Shown: positions 7,355-15,316 of the stretch, one piece after another | How the letters are laid out: every line of letters begins with the position of its first letter | Numbering within the stretch: position 1 is the stretch's first letter | DNA from: JABHIE01 sp964584805 | GTDB taxonomy: Bacteria > Planctomycetota > UBA1135 | Length of the DNA: 62,413 nucleotides | Assembly (NCBI GenBank): GCA_964584805.1 | Contig: CAZPAY010000013.1 | Coordinates: forward strand, 1-62,413 | Direction of reading: 5' to 3' | The notes under the pieces: model-generated | Told to the model about the DNA's origin: nothing | The model's input: the letters and a program-made list of their open reading frames with translations, nothing else | Database searches by the model: none | Made by a program: the position numbers and the translations under genes

Positions 7355-10300
7355 ATGTTGCGTTCCTTCCTCCGCGCCTGCCTTTCGCAGAAGCTCATTG
7401 TATTTATGGGCTTCATGCTCCTCATCGGTTGGGGCATCCGTGTCGCACCGTTTGACATGGGCCCCTCCTGGATGCCGCGCGACCCGATTGCGGTCGATGC
7501 CATCCCTGACATTGGCGAGAACCAACAAATCGTTTTCACGCGATGGATGGGCCGCTCGCCGCAAGATGTCGAAGATCAAGTCACCTACCCGCTCACGACG
7601 AGTTTGCTCGGCATCCCTGGCGTCAAAACGATTCGCTCGTTTTCCATGATGGGTTTCTCGACGGTCTATGTCATCTTTGACGAAGATATCGAGTTTTACT
7701 GGTCGCGCTCGCGCATCCTTGAAAAGCTAAATGCGCTGCCGGCAGGTTTAATGCCGAGCGACGCATCCCCCACACTGGGGCCCGACGCAACAGCCCTCGG
7801 CCAGGTTTTCTGGTACACCCTCGAAGGCCGCGACGCTGAAGGCAATCCGACGGGCGGATGGGACCTCGATGAGCTCCGTACCATCCAAGACTTCAATTTG
7901 CGCTATGCCCTGAGCAGTGTGGCGGGAGTGGCCGAAGTGGCCTCGGTTGGTGGATTTCAACGCGAATTCCAAGTTGAGGTCGATCCCGACTTAATGCGCG
8001 CACACAATGTGCATTTGCATCAAGTCATGAAGGCCGTGCAAAAATCCAACCTTGAGGTTGGCGCACGCACCATGGAAATCAACGCGGTTGAATATGTAGT
8101 GCGCGGCCGCGGTTGGGTGGAAAATGAATCCGACCTTGAGCGCGCGGTCATTCGCGCTTCCGAAGACGGCATCCCGCTGACGATTGCGGATGTTGCGCAT
8201 GTGCAACTCGGGCCAGCTGTCCGTCGGGGCGCGCTTGACCGAGGCGGCACGGAAGCGGTTGGTGGTGTTGTGGTGGCGCGTTACGGCGACAACCCGATGG
8301 CCGTGATTGACGGCATCAAGGCAAAGATTGAGCAGATTGCACCCGGCATGCCACGAAAGACATTAGACGACGGCACATTGTCGACCGTAACGGTTGTTCC
8401 GTTTTATGATCGCTCTGGCCTGATTGGCGAAACACTTGCCACCTTGAATCGCGCCCTGCTCGAAGAAATCCTTGTAACCATTATGGTTGTGGTTTTCATG
8501 GTGATGCATTTGCGTTCATCGCTTTTGATTAGTTCACTTTTGCCGCTCGCAGTTCTGTTTACTTTCATCGCCATGAAGCTGGCCGGCGTCGACGCAAACG
8601 TAGTTGCGCTTTCTGGCATCGCCATCGCGATTGGCACGATGGTCGACATGGGCATTGTGTTGAGTGAAAACATACTCACGCGATTAGAGAATCCGCCCGA
8701 TGGCGAAACGCCTGAGAAATCTGTATTAGAGGCCTCTACCGAGGTTGGAAGTGCGATTTTGACCGCTGTGGCGACAACGGTCGTGGGTTTTCTCCCTGTG
8801 TTTGCCATGACAGGCGCTGAGGGTAAATTGTTTAAGCCGCTTGCGTTTACCAAAACATTCGCACTTACGGGTTCGGTTTTAGTGGCACTGGTTCTGATTC
8901 CAGTCCTTGCTCTCATCCTCTTCCCCCGCCGCAACAATTCCATCACGGCATTTTTCCGCAAGCACCTCCATGCCGATAGCGCACGGGTGCGGATGGGATC
9001 AAACGGGATGCTAATGTTTTTAGTTGGCTGGTTCCTTGCCAATCACTGGGAACCACTCGGCCCTGATGCAGGTGAGTTTTTCAACCTCGTTTTCGTTTTG
9101 AGTTTGGTGTTTGGATTGCTGGGTTTGTTCTCGCTTTTCCATCGCGCCTACGAATCGATTTTGCGATGGTGCTTGGCGCACAAGTTGGCTTTCTTATCTT
9201 TGCCTTTGCTTACGCTCGTGGCTGGCGGCTACTCCATGAATAGCATGGGCCGCGAGTTCATGCCTCAGCTCGATGAGGGTTCATTTCTTTACATGCCCAC
9301 GACCATGCCCCACGCCAGCATCGGCGAAGCCATGGACGCACTTTCTCGCATGGACCGCGCGATGGAAGCCATCCCTGAGGTTGAGCAAGTCGTCGGCAAA
9401 ATCGGGCGCGTAGAATCTCCACTCGACCCCGCGCCGGTTTCGATGGTCGAAACGGTCATTCATTACAAGCCCGAATACATCCGCCTCGACGACGGTAGCC
9501 GGGTGCGCCAATGGCGCGACCACATCAAAAAGCCTGATGACATCTGGGATGCGATTGTTGAGGCTGCGGCATTGCCAGGCTCGACCTCTGCACCGAAACT
9601 ACAGCCCATTTCCACGCGTATTGTCATGCTGCAATCCGGCATGCGCGCGCCGATGGGTTTGAAAGTCCAAGGCCCTGATCTGGAGACGCTTAGCAAGGTC
9701 GCGCTCGAATTCGAGGCTCTGCTTCGCACCTCACCTGGCATCAATCCGCCGACGGTTGCAGCTGACCGCGTGGTGGGGAAGCCTTATCTTGAGATTGAAG
9801 TCAATCGTGAAGCGGCAAGTCGTTATGGGCTGAATGTGGCGGATGTCCAAAGTGTGCTGCAAGCGGCTGTCGGCGGCAAGCAAGTGTCCACGACCGTCCA
9901 AGGGCGCGAGCGATACCCCATCATGGTGCGCTATGCCCGCGAAACGCGTGATTCCATTGAAGCACTTGAGAAAGTCCGCCTTCGCACCCCACAGGGCGCT
10001 CAAATCCCCCTGAGCAGTGTCGCCGAAATCTCTTATGTTCGCGGCCCGCAAATGATTAAGACGGAAGACACCTTCCTGACGGCTTATGTCGTATTTGACA
10101 AGCACCCCGGCTGGGCGGAAGTCGAGGTCGTGGAAAAGGCGCGGGAGTATTTGCAAAAGCAAATTGAAGCGGGCGAGCTCGTTTTGCCTGCCGGCGTGAG
10201 TTACCGCTTTGCCGGATCTTGGGAAAACCAAGTGCGTGCCAATGCCACACTCATGGTGGTGCTACCGCTGGCTCTTGCGCTCATCATGGTGATTCTGCAA

Positions 10301-10825
10301 TTGCAGTTCCGCCGCTTCTCAACCACACTGCTCGTCTTTTCGGGTGTCATTGTAGCTTGGGCGGGTGGTTTCATGATGCTCTGGCTTTGGGGTCAAGATT
10401 GGTTCTTGGACTTCCATTTACTCGGTCGAAGTATGCGAGATGTCTTCCAAGTCCACGCCTACAACCTCAGCATTGCGGTTTGGGTGGGTTTCCTTGCCTT
10501 GTTTGGCATTGCAACCGACGACGGCGTGGTCATGGCGACTTACCTGCGCCAAACATTCGACCGTGACAAGCCGACAAACAAACAAGCCGTCCGCGAAGCG
10601 GTTGTCACGGCTGGCAAACGACGGGTGCGCCCTTGTTTGATGACGACGGCTACCACACTCCTTGCTTTGCTTCCTGTGCTTACAGCTACAGGGCGCGGGG
10701 CCGATGTCATGGTTCCCATGGCAATTCCTTCCTTCGGCGGTATGACCATTGCCATCATGACGATGTTTTTGGTTCCCGTCCTTTACTCCACCATCGAAGA
10801 GCGCCGCGTGCGCCACCAATCATGA
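7355..10825 (+). CDS. cusA: heavy-metal RND efflux pump, CusA type
   Basis: Inner-membrane proton-driven pump exporting Cu(I)/Ag(I). The proton-relay segment in TM4 reads GTMVDMGIVLSEN with D431 and E438, the HME4 pattern of monovalent-cation pumps; divalent CzcA types have an additional Asp (DFG...D...E). The periplasmic signature EFMPQLDEGSFLYMPTT follows. At 1156 residues it is about 100 longer than E. coli CusA: an extra part with two hydrophobic stretches sits around 530-595, and a second insert rich in aromatic residues (LWGQDWFLDFHLLGRSMRD) precedes GIATDDGVVMATYL. Both inserts resemble, from memory, CusA proteins of Bacteroidota. A strong Shine-Dalgarno AGGAG (7344-7348) six bases before the ATG fixes the start. 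The stop overlaps the next start as ATGA. Confidence 0.93.
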   Translation: MLRSFLRACLSQKLIVFMGFMLLIGWGIRVAPFDMGPSWMPRDPIAVDAIPDIGENQQIVFTRWMGRSPQDVEDQVTYPLTTSLLGIPGVKTIRSFSMMGFSTVYVIFDEDIEFYWSRSRILEKLNALPAGLMPSDASPTLGPDATALGQVFWYTLEGRDAEGNPTGGWDLDELRTIQDFNLRYALSSVAGVAEVASVGGFQREFQVEVDPDLMRAHNVHLHQVMKAVQKSNLEVGARTMEINAVEYVVRGRGWVENESDLERAVIRASEDGIPLTIADVAHVQLGPAVRRGALDRGGTEAVGGVVVARYGDNPMAVIDGIKAKIEQIAPGMPRKTLDDGTLSTVTVVPFYDRSGLIGETLATLNRALLEEILVTIMVVVFMVMHLRSSLLISSLLPLAVLFTFIAMKLAGVDANVVALSGIAIAIGTMVDMGIVLSENILTRLENPPDGETPEKSVLEASTEVGSAILTAVATTVVGFLPVFAMTGAEGKLFKPLAFTKTFALTGSVLVALVLIPVLALILFPRRNNSITAFFRKHLHADSARVRMGSNGMLMFLVGWFLANHWEPLGPDAGEFFNLVFVLSLVFGLLGLFSLFHRAYESILRWCLAHKLAFLSLPLLTLVAGGYSMNSMGREFMPQLDEGSFLYMPTTMPHASIGEAMDALSRMDRAMEAIPEVEQVVGKIGRVESPLDPAPVSMVETVIHYKPEYIRLDDGSRVRQWRDHIKKPDDIWDAIVEAAALPGSTSAPKLQPISTRIVMLQSGMRAPMGLKVQGPDLETLSKVALEFEALLRTSPGINPPTVAADRVVGKPYLEIEVNREAASRYGLNVADVQSVLQAAVGGKQVSTTVQGRERYPIMVRYARETRDSIEALEKVRLRTPQGAQIPLSSVAEISYVRGPQMIKTEDTFLTAYVVFDKHPGWAEVEVVEKAREYLQKQIEAGELVLPAGVSYRFAGSWENQVRANATLMVVLPLALALIMVILQLQFRRFSTTLLVFSGVIVAWAGGFMMLWLWGQDWFLDFHLLGRSMRDVFQVHAYNLSIAVWVGFLALFGIATDDGVVMATYLRQTFDRDKPTNKQAVREAVVTAGKRRVRPCLMTTATTLLALLPVLTATGRGADVMVPMAIPSFGGMTIAIMTMFLVPVLYSTIEERRVRHQS

Positions 10826-11562
10826 ACTTACTCCTTAGTCTCATTCTCACCCTCGTTGCGCAAACGACCTGTCCGGTCACCGGCGAGGACTTAGCCAACC
10901 AGGACACTTTTGTGGATTACGAAGGCCAACGCGTTTACCTCAACTGCGCCGACTGCGTACCGGAATTCAAGGCATTCCCTGACAAGTACATTTACTTGCT
11001 CCATAAAAAAGGCCAGCAACTGGAAAACATTCAGAGCATCGATCCGGTCACCGGCGATGCGCTGGAATCACGCGAGCACTTTGCGGATTTCTTTAACAAG
11101 CGGATTTATGTCAACGACGCGAAATCGCTGAAAGCCGTCAAGGCAACACCTGCGAAGTACTTTGACATCCTTCAGGGTCGTAAAGCGCAAACAAAATGCG
11201 CCGTGATGGGCGGGAATATCATTCCAAAAAATGCGTTTGAGTTGCGTGGGTCACATGTGGATCAATGCTGCCCCCCTTGTGAAAAGAAATGGCGGAGAAC
11301 ACCCGACAAGTATTTCGCAAAGCTTGCCGCGGCCAACATTCTGCTGCAGCCGGCTGGCGACAAGTGCATGGTTGACGGAAAAGCCAAAAGCAAAGCCGTT
11401 TATTGGGTCACCCTTGGCTCACAGCGCTTTCACTTTTCGAGCGAAAAGGCGATGTCAAAATTCGTCCGCAAGCCTTGGAAATACCTTGGCCTAGAGCCTC
11501 CTAAGACTGACGCCAAGAAAGCCCATGAGGGCCACGGCAAAGTCGACCACTCGAATCACTAA
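10822..11562 (+). CDS. periplasmic protein of four YHS-like repeats, probable metal chaperone
   Basis: A 246-residue secreted protein (signal peptide about 1-14) last in the Cus operon; its ATG overlaps the cusA stop (ATGA, 10822-10825). It consists of four consecutive units of about 45 residues, each beginning with a C/D-x-V-x-G motif and ending in a P-x-K-Y motif as in YHS metal-binding domains: unit 1 at 16-56 (C17, C42, C45), unit 2 at 72-113 (no cysteine, DPVTGDAL), unit 3 at 124-164 (C126, C149, C150, C153) and unit 4 at 180-221 (C182 only). The tail HEGHGKVDHSNH is His-rich. Units 1 and 3 could bind metal, 2 and 4 look structural. Function as Cu/Ag store or chaperone is inference. An alternative longer frame back to 10633 lies inside cusA and is rejected. 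Confidence 0.75.
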   Translation: MNLLLSLILTLVAQTTCPVTGEDLANQDTFVDYEGQRVYLNCADCVPEFKAFPDKYIYLLHKKGQQLENIQSIDPVTGDALESREHFADFFNKRIYVNDAKSLKAVKATPAKYFDILQGRKAQTKCAVMGGNIIPKNAFELRGSHVDQCCPPCEKKWRRTPDKYFAKLAAANILLQPAGDKCMVDGKAKSKAVYWVTLGSQRFHFSSEKAMSKFVRKPWKYLGLEPPKTDAKKAHEGHGKVDHSNH

Positions 11563-11595
11563 GCCAGTGCGGCAGCGACACTCGCCCAAAGTGAG

Positions 11596-12609
11596 TTAAG
11601 CTTGCCAATCGGAATCGGCCAACGCGGCCTGAATCCGGAAAGCCGTTTCAACGGCCCGCATACCGTCTTCGCCTGTAACAAGGTGAGGACGGTTTTCCTT
11701 AACGGCCTCGGCAAAAGTCATCAGCTCAGCGCGCAGTGGCTCGTCATCGTCGAGTTGCAGCTCTTCGACATGCAGCATGTCAGAAAAAGCACCGGATGGG
11801 TTGCCTTCGCTAGCCAACTGTGCAGCTAGTTTCGCGTCAAATTCATCGCCTTTTTGCACGAGCAGAGCGTAGCGGTCTTGACTATCTACTGAGACATAGC
11901 AATCCGGGCCAAAGACACGGAAGCGACGCATGGGCTTGAGGCTCAATCGAGAGGCCGTTAAATTAGCTACGGCCCCGTTTTCGAAGCGCAAACGCACGGA
12001 AGCAATGTCTTCGCTGGGCGATAAAGTTGCCCCACCCACTGCGTCAACTGCAGTGACGGCACTGCCCACCCACGCCAGAGCGAGGTCAATATCGTGAATC
12101 ATCAAGTCAAGCACTACGCCCACATCAGTCGAGCGAAAAGTATATGGCGCCAAGCGATGAGCCTCAATAAAGCGTGGACGAATCCCCAAATCCATCGCAC
12201 GACGGACGGCTGGGTTAAACCGCTCAACATGACCCACGCCCAAAATTGCGCCCGACTTTTGTGCTTCAGCAACCAAGCGCATGCAAGTTTCAGGGTCAGG
12301 CGCCATCGGCTTTTCGACAAGACAGGCAATGCCGGCTCTCAAAAGAGGAGTTGCGCAGACCTCGTGCAAAGTCGTGGGTGTCGCGATGACAGCAAAATCA
12401 ATCGCATCAGCGAGCGACAGCTTCGATTGCCCCTCAAACGAGGCCAGGTCGGCAAACCAATCGCAAGAGTGCTTTGCAGCATGCTCGCGCCCACGAGCCT
12501 CATCGGGATCAATAATAGCCGCCAAATCAACCCCATCAAGCTCAGCAAGAATGCGGGCATGATGGCGACCGAGATGCCCTACTCCAAAGACAACTGCACG
12601 CAAATTCAT
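11596..12609 (-). CDS. Gfo/Idh/MocA family oxidoreductase, possible UDP-GlcNAc 3-dehydrogenase (GnnA)
   Basis: An NAD(P)-dependent sugar dehydrogenase of 337 residues. The N-terminal Rossmann fold has GVGHLGRHHAR (9-19); the catalytic-site motif is VEKPMA, followed by GHVERFNPA and HDIDLAL typical of the family. It follows lpxA by 14 bases in the same direction with a Shine-Dalgarno GAGAGG seven bases before ATG. In several lineages the oxidoreductase next to lpxA is GnnA, which with GnnB makes UDP-2,3-diamino sugar for amide-linked lipid A; that assignment here is inference from position. No gnnB-like aminotransferase lies in the window, so another sugar-nucleotide role is possible. Confidence 0.8.
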   Translation of the reverse strand: MNLRAVVFGVGHLGRHHARILAELDGVDLAAIIDPDEARGREHAAKHSCDWFADLASFEGQSKLSLADAIDFAVIATPTTLHEVCATPLLRAGIACLVEKPMAPDPETCMRLVAEAQKSGAILGVGHVERFNPAVRRAMDLGIRPRFIEAHRLAPYTFRSTDVGVVLDLMIHDIDLALAWVGSAVTAVDAVGGATLSPSEDIASVRLRFENGAVANLTASRLSLKPMRRFRVFGPDCYVSVDSQDRYALLVQKGDEFDAKLAAQLASEGNPSGAFSDMLHVEELQLDDDEPLRAELMTFAEAVKENRPHLVTGEDGMRAVETAFRIQAALADSDWQA

Positions 12610-12623
12610 GGGTTTACCTCTCG

Positions 12624-13430
12624 TTAAGAAGCGTTTGGACGCCTCAGCGACTCGCGGTAACGGCCTTGAAAGCCCCGCTCCATGTCGCGCAAGAACGCTA
12701 AGAGTCGTGAAGTCTCGGGCGACAAATCGCCCTCTGCTTCCATTTCTTGCATCGCCAAAACAGTTGGCGTATCGTCAGCAAATAGGCGGCGATACGCATC
12801 GCGAATTTGCTTGATGCTTTTCGGCTCAACCTCACGACGGCGCAAGCCGACCAAATTGACACCGCGCACTTTCGTGCCTTCAAACACCATAAATGGCGGC
12901 ACATCTTTCACGACGCGGGCCATCCCGCCGACCATGGCGAGTGTGCCAACCGTAACGAAATGATTGACGGCTGCCCCACCGGAAATGATGCAACGGTTTT
13001 CGATGCGGACATGACCGGCGAGCAAGACATTATTGCCAATCACGATTTCGTCTTCGATGACGCAGTCATGAGCAACATGAGCGCAAGCCATGATGAGGTT
13101 GCGATTGCCGATGCTTGTGACCCAAGAGCCGGCCGCGGTGCCAATGTTGATGGTCACGAATTCACGCACCGTATTGTCATCGCCAATCACCAGAGCAGAT
13201 TCTTCGCCCGCGTATTTCAGGTCTTGCGGCTTGCCACCGATTGCGCATTGCGCGACGAAGTGATTTCGATCGCCAATGCTTGTGCGGCCTTGCACGGTAA
13301 CATGGGGCCCCAAAGTCGTGCCTGCGCCAATGCGCACTTTTGGGCCGACATAGCAAAACGGCCCGACGACGACATCGTCAGCCAATTGGGCGCCATCAGC
13401 GATTACGGCAGTTGGGTGGATGTTGGTCAT
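12624..13430 (-). CDS. lpxA: acyl-ACP--UDP-N-acetylglucosamine O-acyltransferase LpxA
   Basis: First step of lipid A synthesis: moves a hydroxyacyl chain from ACP to UDP-GlcNAc. The 268-residue protein shows the left-handed beta-helix hexapeptide repeats over its first 190 residues, GGKPQDLKYAGE and the catalytic-histidine segment CAHVAHDC. The C-terminal helical part has GLRRREVEPKSIKQIRDAYR. The start ATG overlaps the lpxC-fabZ stop by four bases (13427-13430). If the adjacent gene is GnnA, this enzyme might accept the diamino sugar and form an amide; the sequence alone does not decide that. Confidence 0.93.
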   Translation of the reverse strand: MTNIHPTAVIADGAQLADDVVVGPFCYVGPKVRIGAGTTLGPHVTVQGRTSIGDRNHFVAQCAIGGKPQDLKYAGEESALVIGDDNTVREFVTINIGTAAGSWVTSIGNRNLIMACAHVAHDCVIEDEIVIGNNVLLAGHVRIENRCIISGGAAVNHFVTVGTLAMVGGMARVVKDVPPFMVFEGTKVRGVNLVGLRRREVEPKSIKQIRDAYRRLFADDTPTVLAMQEMEAEGDLSPETSRLLAFLRDMERGFQGRYRESLRRPNAS

Positions 13431-14722
13431 GAAGAAGCAATCATGGCAAAGGAAAGGACGGCCTCGGAAACCACGCGACGGCCCACTTTCGCTTGCGCTT
13501 TAACCGTGCCGCGGTTGCTGGACATCCGCAAAGTCTCGACTTCGAGGCGGAGTTGATCACCGGGTGTCACACCACCACGGAAGCGGACCTTGTCAATGGC
13601 GGCAAGCACAACAGTCTTACCCGTGTGCTCAAGCTTGCGTTGCAGCAAAAAGCCAGACAACTGGGCCAGGGCCTCAAGTTGAAGGACACCAGGCATCAAG
13701 GGTTGATCAGGGAAATGACCCTCAAAAAAGGGCTCATTAATCGTGACATTTTTGACCCCCACCGCACGGCGAAAACCCTCAACCTCTATCACGCGATCCA
13801 CGAGTAAAAAAGGGTAGCGATGCGGCAAGAGTCGCATCACATCGCGAATCTCGTAGCCATCTTGAGTCATTGCTTCACCCGCCAATTCTGCATCATCAAG
13901 TTGCTCACGCAATCGACGGACTGCGGCTTGATTCAAGGCATGGCCCGAACGAGTCGCCACGATATCGGCGTGAAGATTTACGCCAAGCAAAGCAAAATCA
14001 CCGAGCAGGTCTAGCACCTTATGGCGGGTAGGTTCGCAATCCATACGCATCTCCCCCGCATCATCACCACCCAAGACAACTGTATTCTCAGCCGTCGCCC
14101 CTTTGCCATAACCCGCGGCGAGCAAAGTTTCAATTTCTTCGGAAACAACAAAAGTGCGCGCTTCGGCAATCTCTTTTTCATAAGCGCCGGGAGTCAAAAA
14201 AAACTCAATCGGCGAAGCGTCAATACCCAGGGGATAACTTGGCAGATAACGAACACGCAGTGAATCGCCGGAAGGGGGAAGCACCAGAATTTCTGCCTCA
14301 TCTTCGCGAACTACAATTGGCTCGACGACTCGAAAAACCTTGCGTGTGATTTTTTGCTCAAGCAAGCCTGCTTTTTGCATCGCTGCAACATAGGGCATCG
14401 ACGAACCATCCATGCCTGGCATCTCACTTCCGGAGATATTGACGACGAGATTGTCAACACCAATACCGTGGCAAGCAGAAAGCAAATGTTCGACCATACC
14501 AATCTCGGCAGGGCCCTCTCGTAAAACGGTGCGACGATTGGATGTAACCAGCGCACTCGGTAGCGCGGGCACATCGGGAGTATCGACCAAATCTGAACGC
14601 CGGAAAACAATGCCAGTGCCTGCAGGTGCCGGCTCAAGACGCACTTGCACAGACTCGCCAGAGTGAAGGGCAACCCCTTCAAACTCAGCGTTTTTCTTTA
14701 AGGTGCGTGCGGCGCGTTCCAC
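13427..14722 (-). CDS. lpxC-fabZ: bifunctional UDP-3-O-acyl-N-acetylglucosamine deacetylase / 3-hydroxyacyl-ACP dehydratase (LpxC-FabZ fusion)
   Basis: One 431-residue polypeptide joins two enzymes. LpxC (about 1-285) has catalytic E78, zinc ligands H79, H234 and D238 (in RHKVLDLLGD) and H261 in SGHALN; it commits the pathway to lipid A. FabZ (about 290-431) has the hot-dog helix with H301 in LLPHRYPFLLVDR and E350 in PGVLQLEALAQ; it dehydrates 3-hydroxyacyl-ACP in fatty acid elongation. Because both compete for hydroxyacyl-ACP supply, fusion may help balance phospholipid and LPS synthesis. Such fusions are known from Bacteroidota and relatives. The start is GTG at 14722, 12 bases after the ompH stop. 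Confidence 0.93.
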   Translation of the reverse strand: MERAARTLKKNAEFEGVALHSGESVQVRLEPAPAGTGIVFRRSDLVDTPDVPALPSALVTSNRRTVLREGPAEIGMVEHLLSACHGIGVDNLVVNISGSEMPGMDGSSMPYVAAMQKAGLLEQKITRKVFRVVEPIVVREDEAEILVLPPSGDSLRVRYLPSYPLGIDASPIEFFLTPGAYEKEIAEARTFVVSEEIETLLAAGYGKGATAENTVVLGGDDAGEMRMDCEPTRHKVLDLLGDFALLGVNLHADIVATRSGHALNQAAVRRLREQLDDAELAGEAMTQDGYEIRDVMRLLPHRYPFLLVDRVIEVEGFRRAVGVKNVTINEPFFEGHFPDQPLMPGVLQLEALAQLSGFLLQRKLEHTGKTVVLAAIDKVRFRGGVTPGDQLRLEVETLRMSSNRGTVKAQAKVGRRVVSEAVLSFAMIASS

Positions 14723-14734
14723 GGAAAACTAAGT

Positions 14735-15310
14735 CTAGCCTTCCCCATTAAGGACCTTAAGAATCAAATCCGTGACATCGTAGTTCGGGTTTGTCCAAAG
14801 AGTTTCGGTCGAATCATAATAACCCATCAATGACCGAGGATTAGCGCCTTCGGCTGGCAACGGACCCGGTGACCGGATAATGGCACTAAAGCCTTCTTCG
14901 GCACCAACAATGCGTGCTGCTTCAAAAATCTGACGGAAAGCGCGGCTGCGGATTTGAACCAATTCTTGCTGCGTTTCCTCTTGGAATCGCTGAGCTGAGC
15001 GCTGAAATTGAGCGATATCATCATCAAATTTTGACTTGGCTAGGCGGAATTGCTCCGATGCGGGGTCGAGAATTTGCAACTCGCCTTGGCGGTTTTCTAG
15101 GCCTGTTTGCTCAGCAAGAAGTGCTTGCTCACGGCCTTTGGCGACCTCAGAAAAAGCATCCATTTCAGCGACGCCAGCGCGATACTGGGCAAGGCATCGA
15201 TCCATATCAAGATACCGCAGATTCTCGGAAGGAGGCGCGGCCGCACGGTCAGCAATTAAGGCACCCGCAGAAACTGCGAGCAGTAGAAGAAGAAGGGAGA
15301 AGCGTTTCAT
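14735..15310 (-). CDS. OmpH/Skp-family periplasmic chaperone
   Basis: A 191-residue exported protein: signal peptide (1-20, SAGALIA-D), short beta strand LRYLDMDRCL, then a long coiled-coil with Q/E/L heptads (about 55-140, EQALLAEQTGLENRQ... RFQEETQQELVQI) and a return strand near AARIVGAEEGFSAII. This is the tentacle fold of Skp, which carries unfolded outer-membrane proteins to BamA. It lies six bases after bamA and before lpxC-fabZ, the classical bamA-skp-lpx arrangement. Length is close to the family norm of about 160-190. Confidence 0.85.
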   Translation of the reverse strand: MKRFSLLLLLLAVSAGALIADRAAAPPSENLRYLDMDRCLAQYRAGVAEMDAFSEVAKGREQALLAEQTGLENRQGELQILDPASEQFRLAKSKFDDDIAQFQRSAQRFQEETQQELVQIRSRAFRQIFEAARIVGAEEGFSAIIRSPGPLPAEGANPRSLMGYYDSTETLWTNPNYDVTDLILKVLNGEG

Positions 15311-15316
15311 GGTGAA

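Noticed and set aside
8404..9042. 212-codon frame on minus inside cusA
   Set aside because: Antisense shadow of a clear RND pump; its composition is a reflection of the membrane-helix codons.
10633..10821. Upstream extension of the YHS-repeat gene
   Set aside because: This part lies inside cusA in another frame and precedes the signal peptide; ATG 10822 with the ATGA overlap is the natural start.
12807..13556. 249-codon frame on plus across lpxA and fabZ
   Set aside because: Antisense to two enzymes with intact active sites; no homology seen.
14732..14737. TAGACT box 9 bases before lpxC as an extra leaderless promoter
   Set aside because: It overlaps the ompH stop codon inside a compact operon, so a chance match is likely; not counted in the leaderless list.
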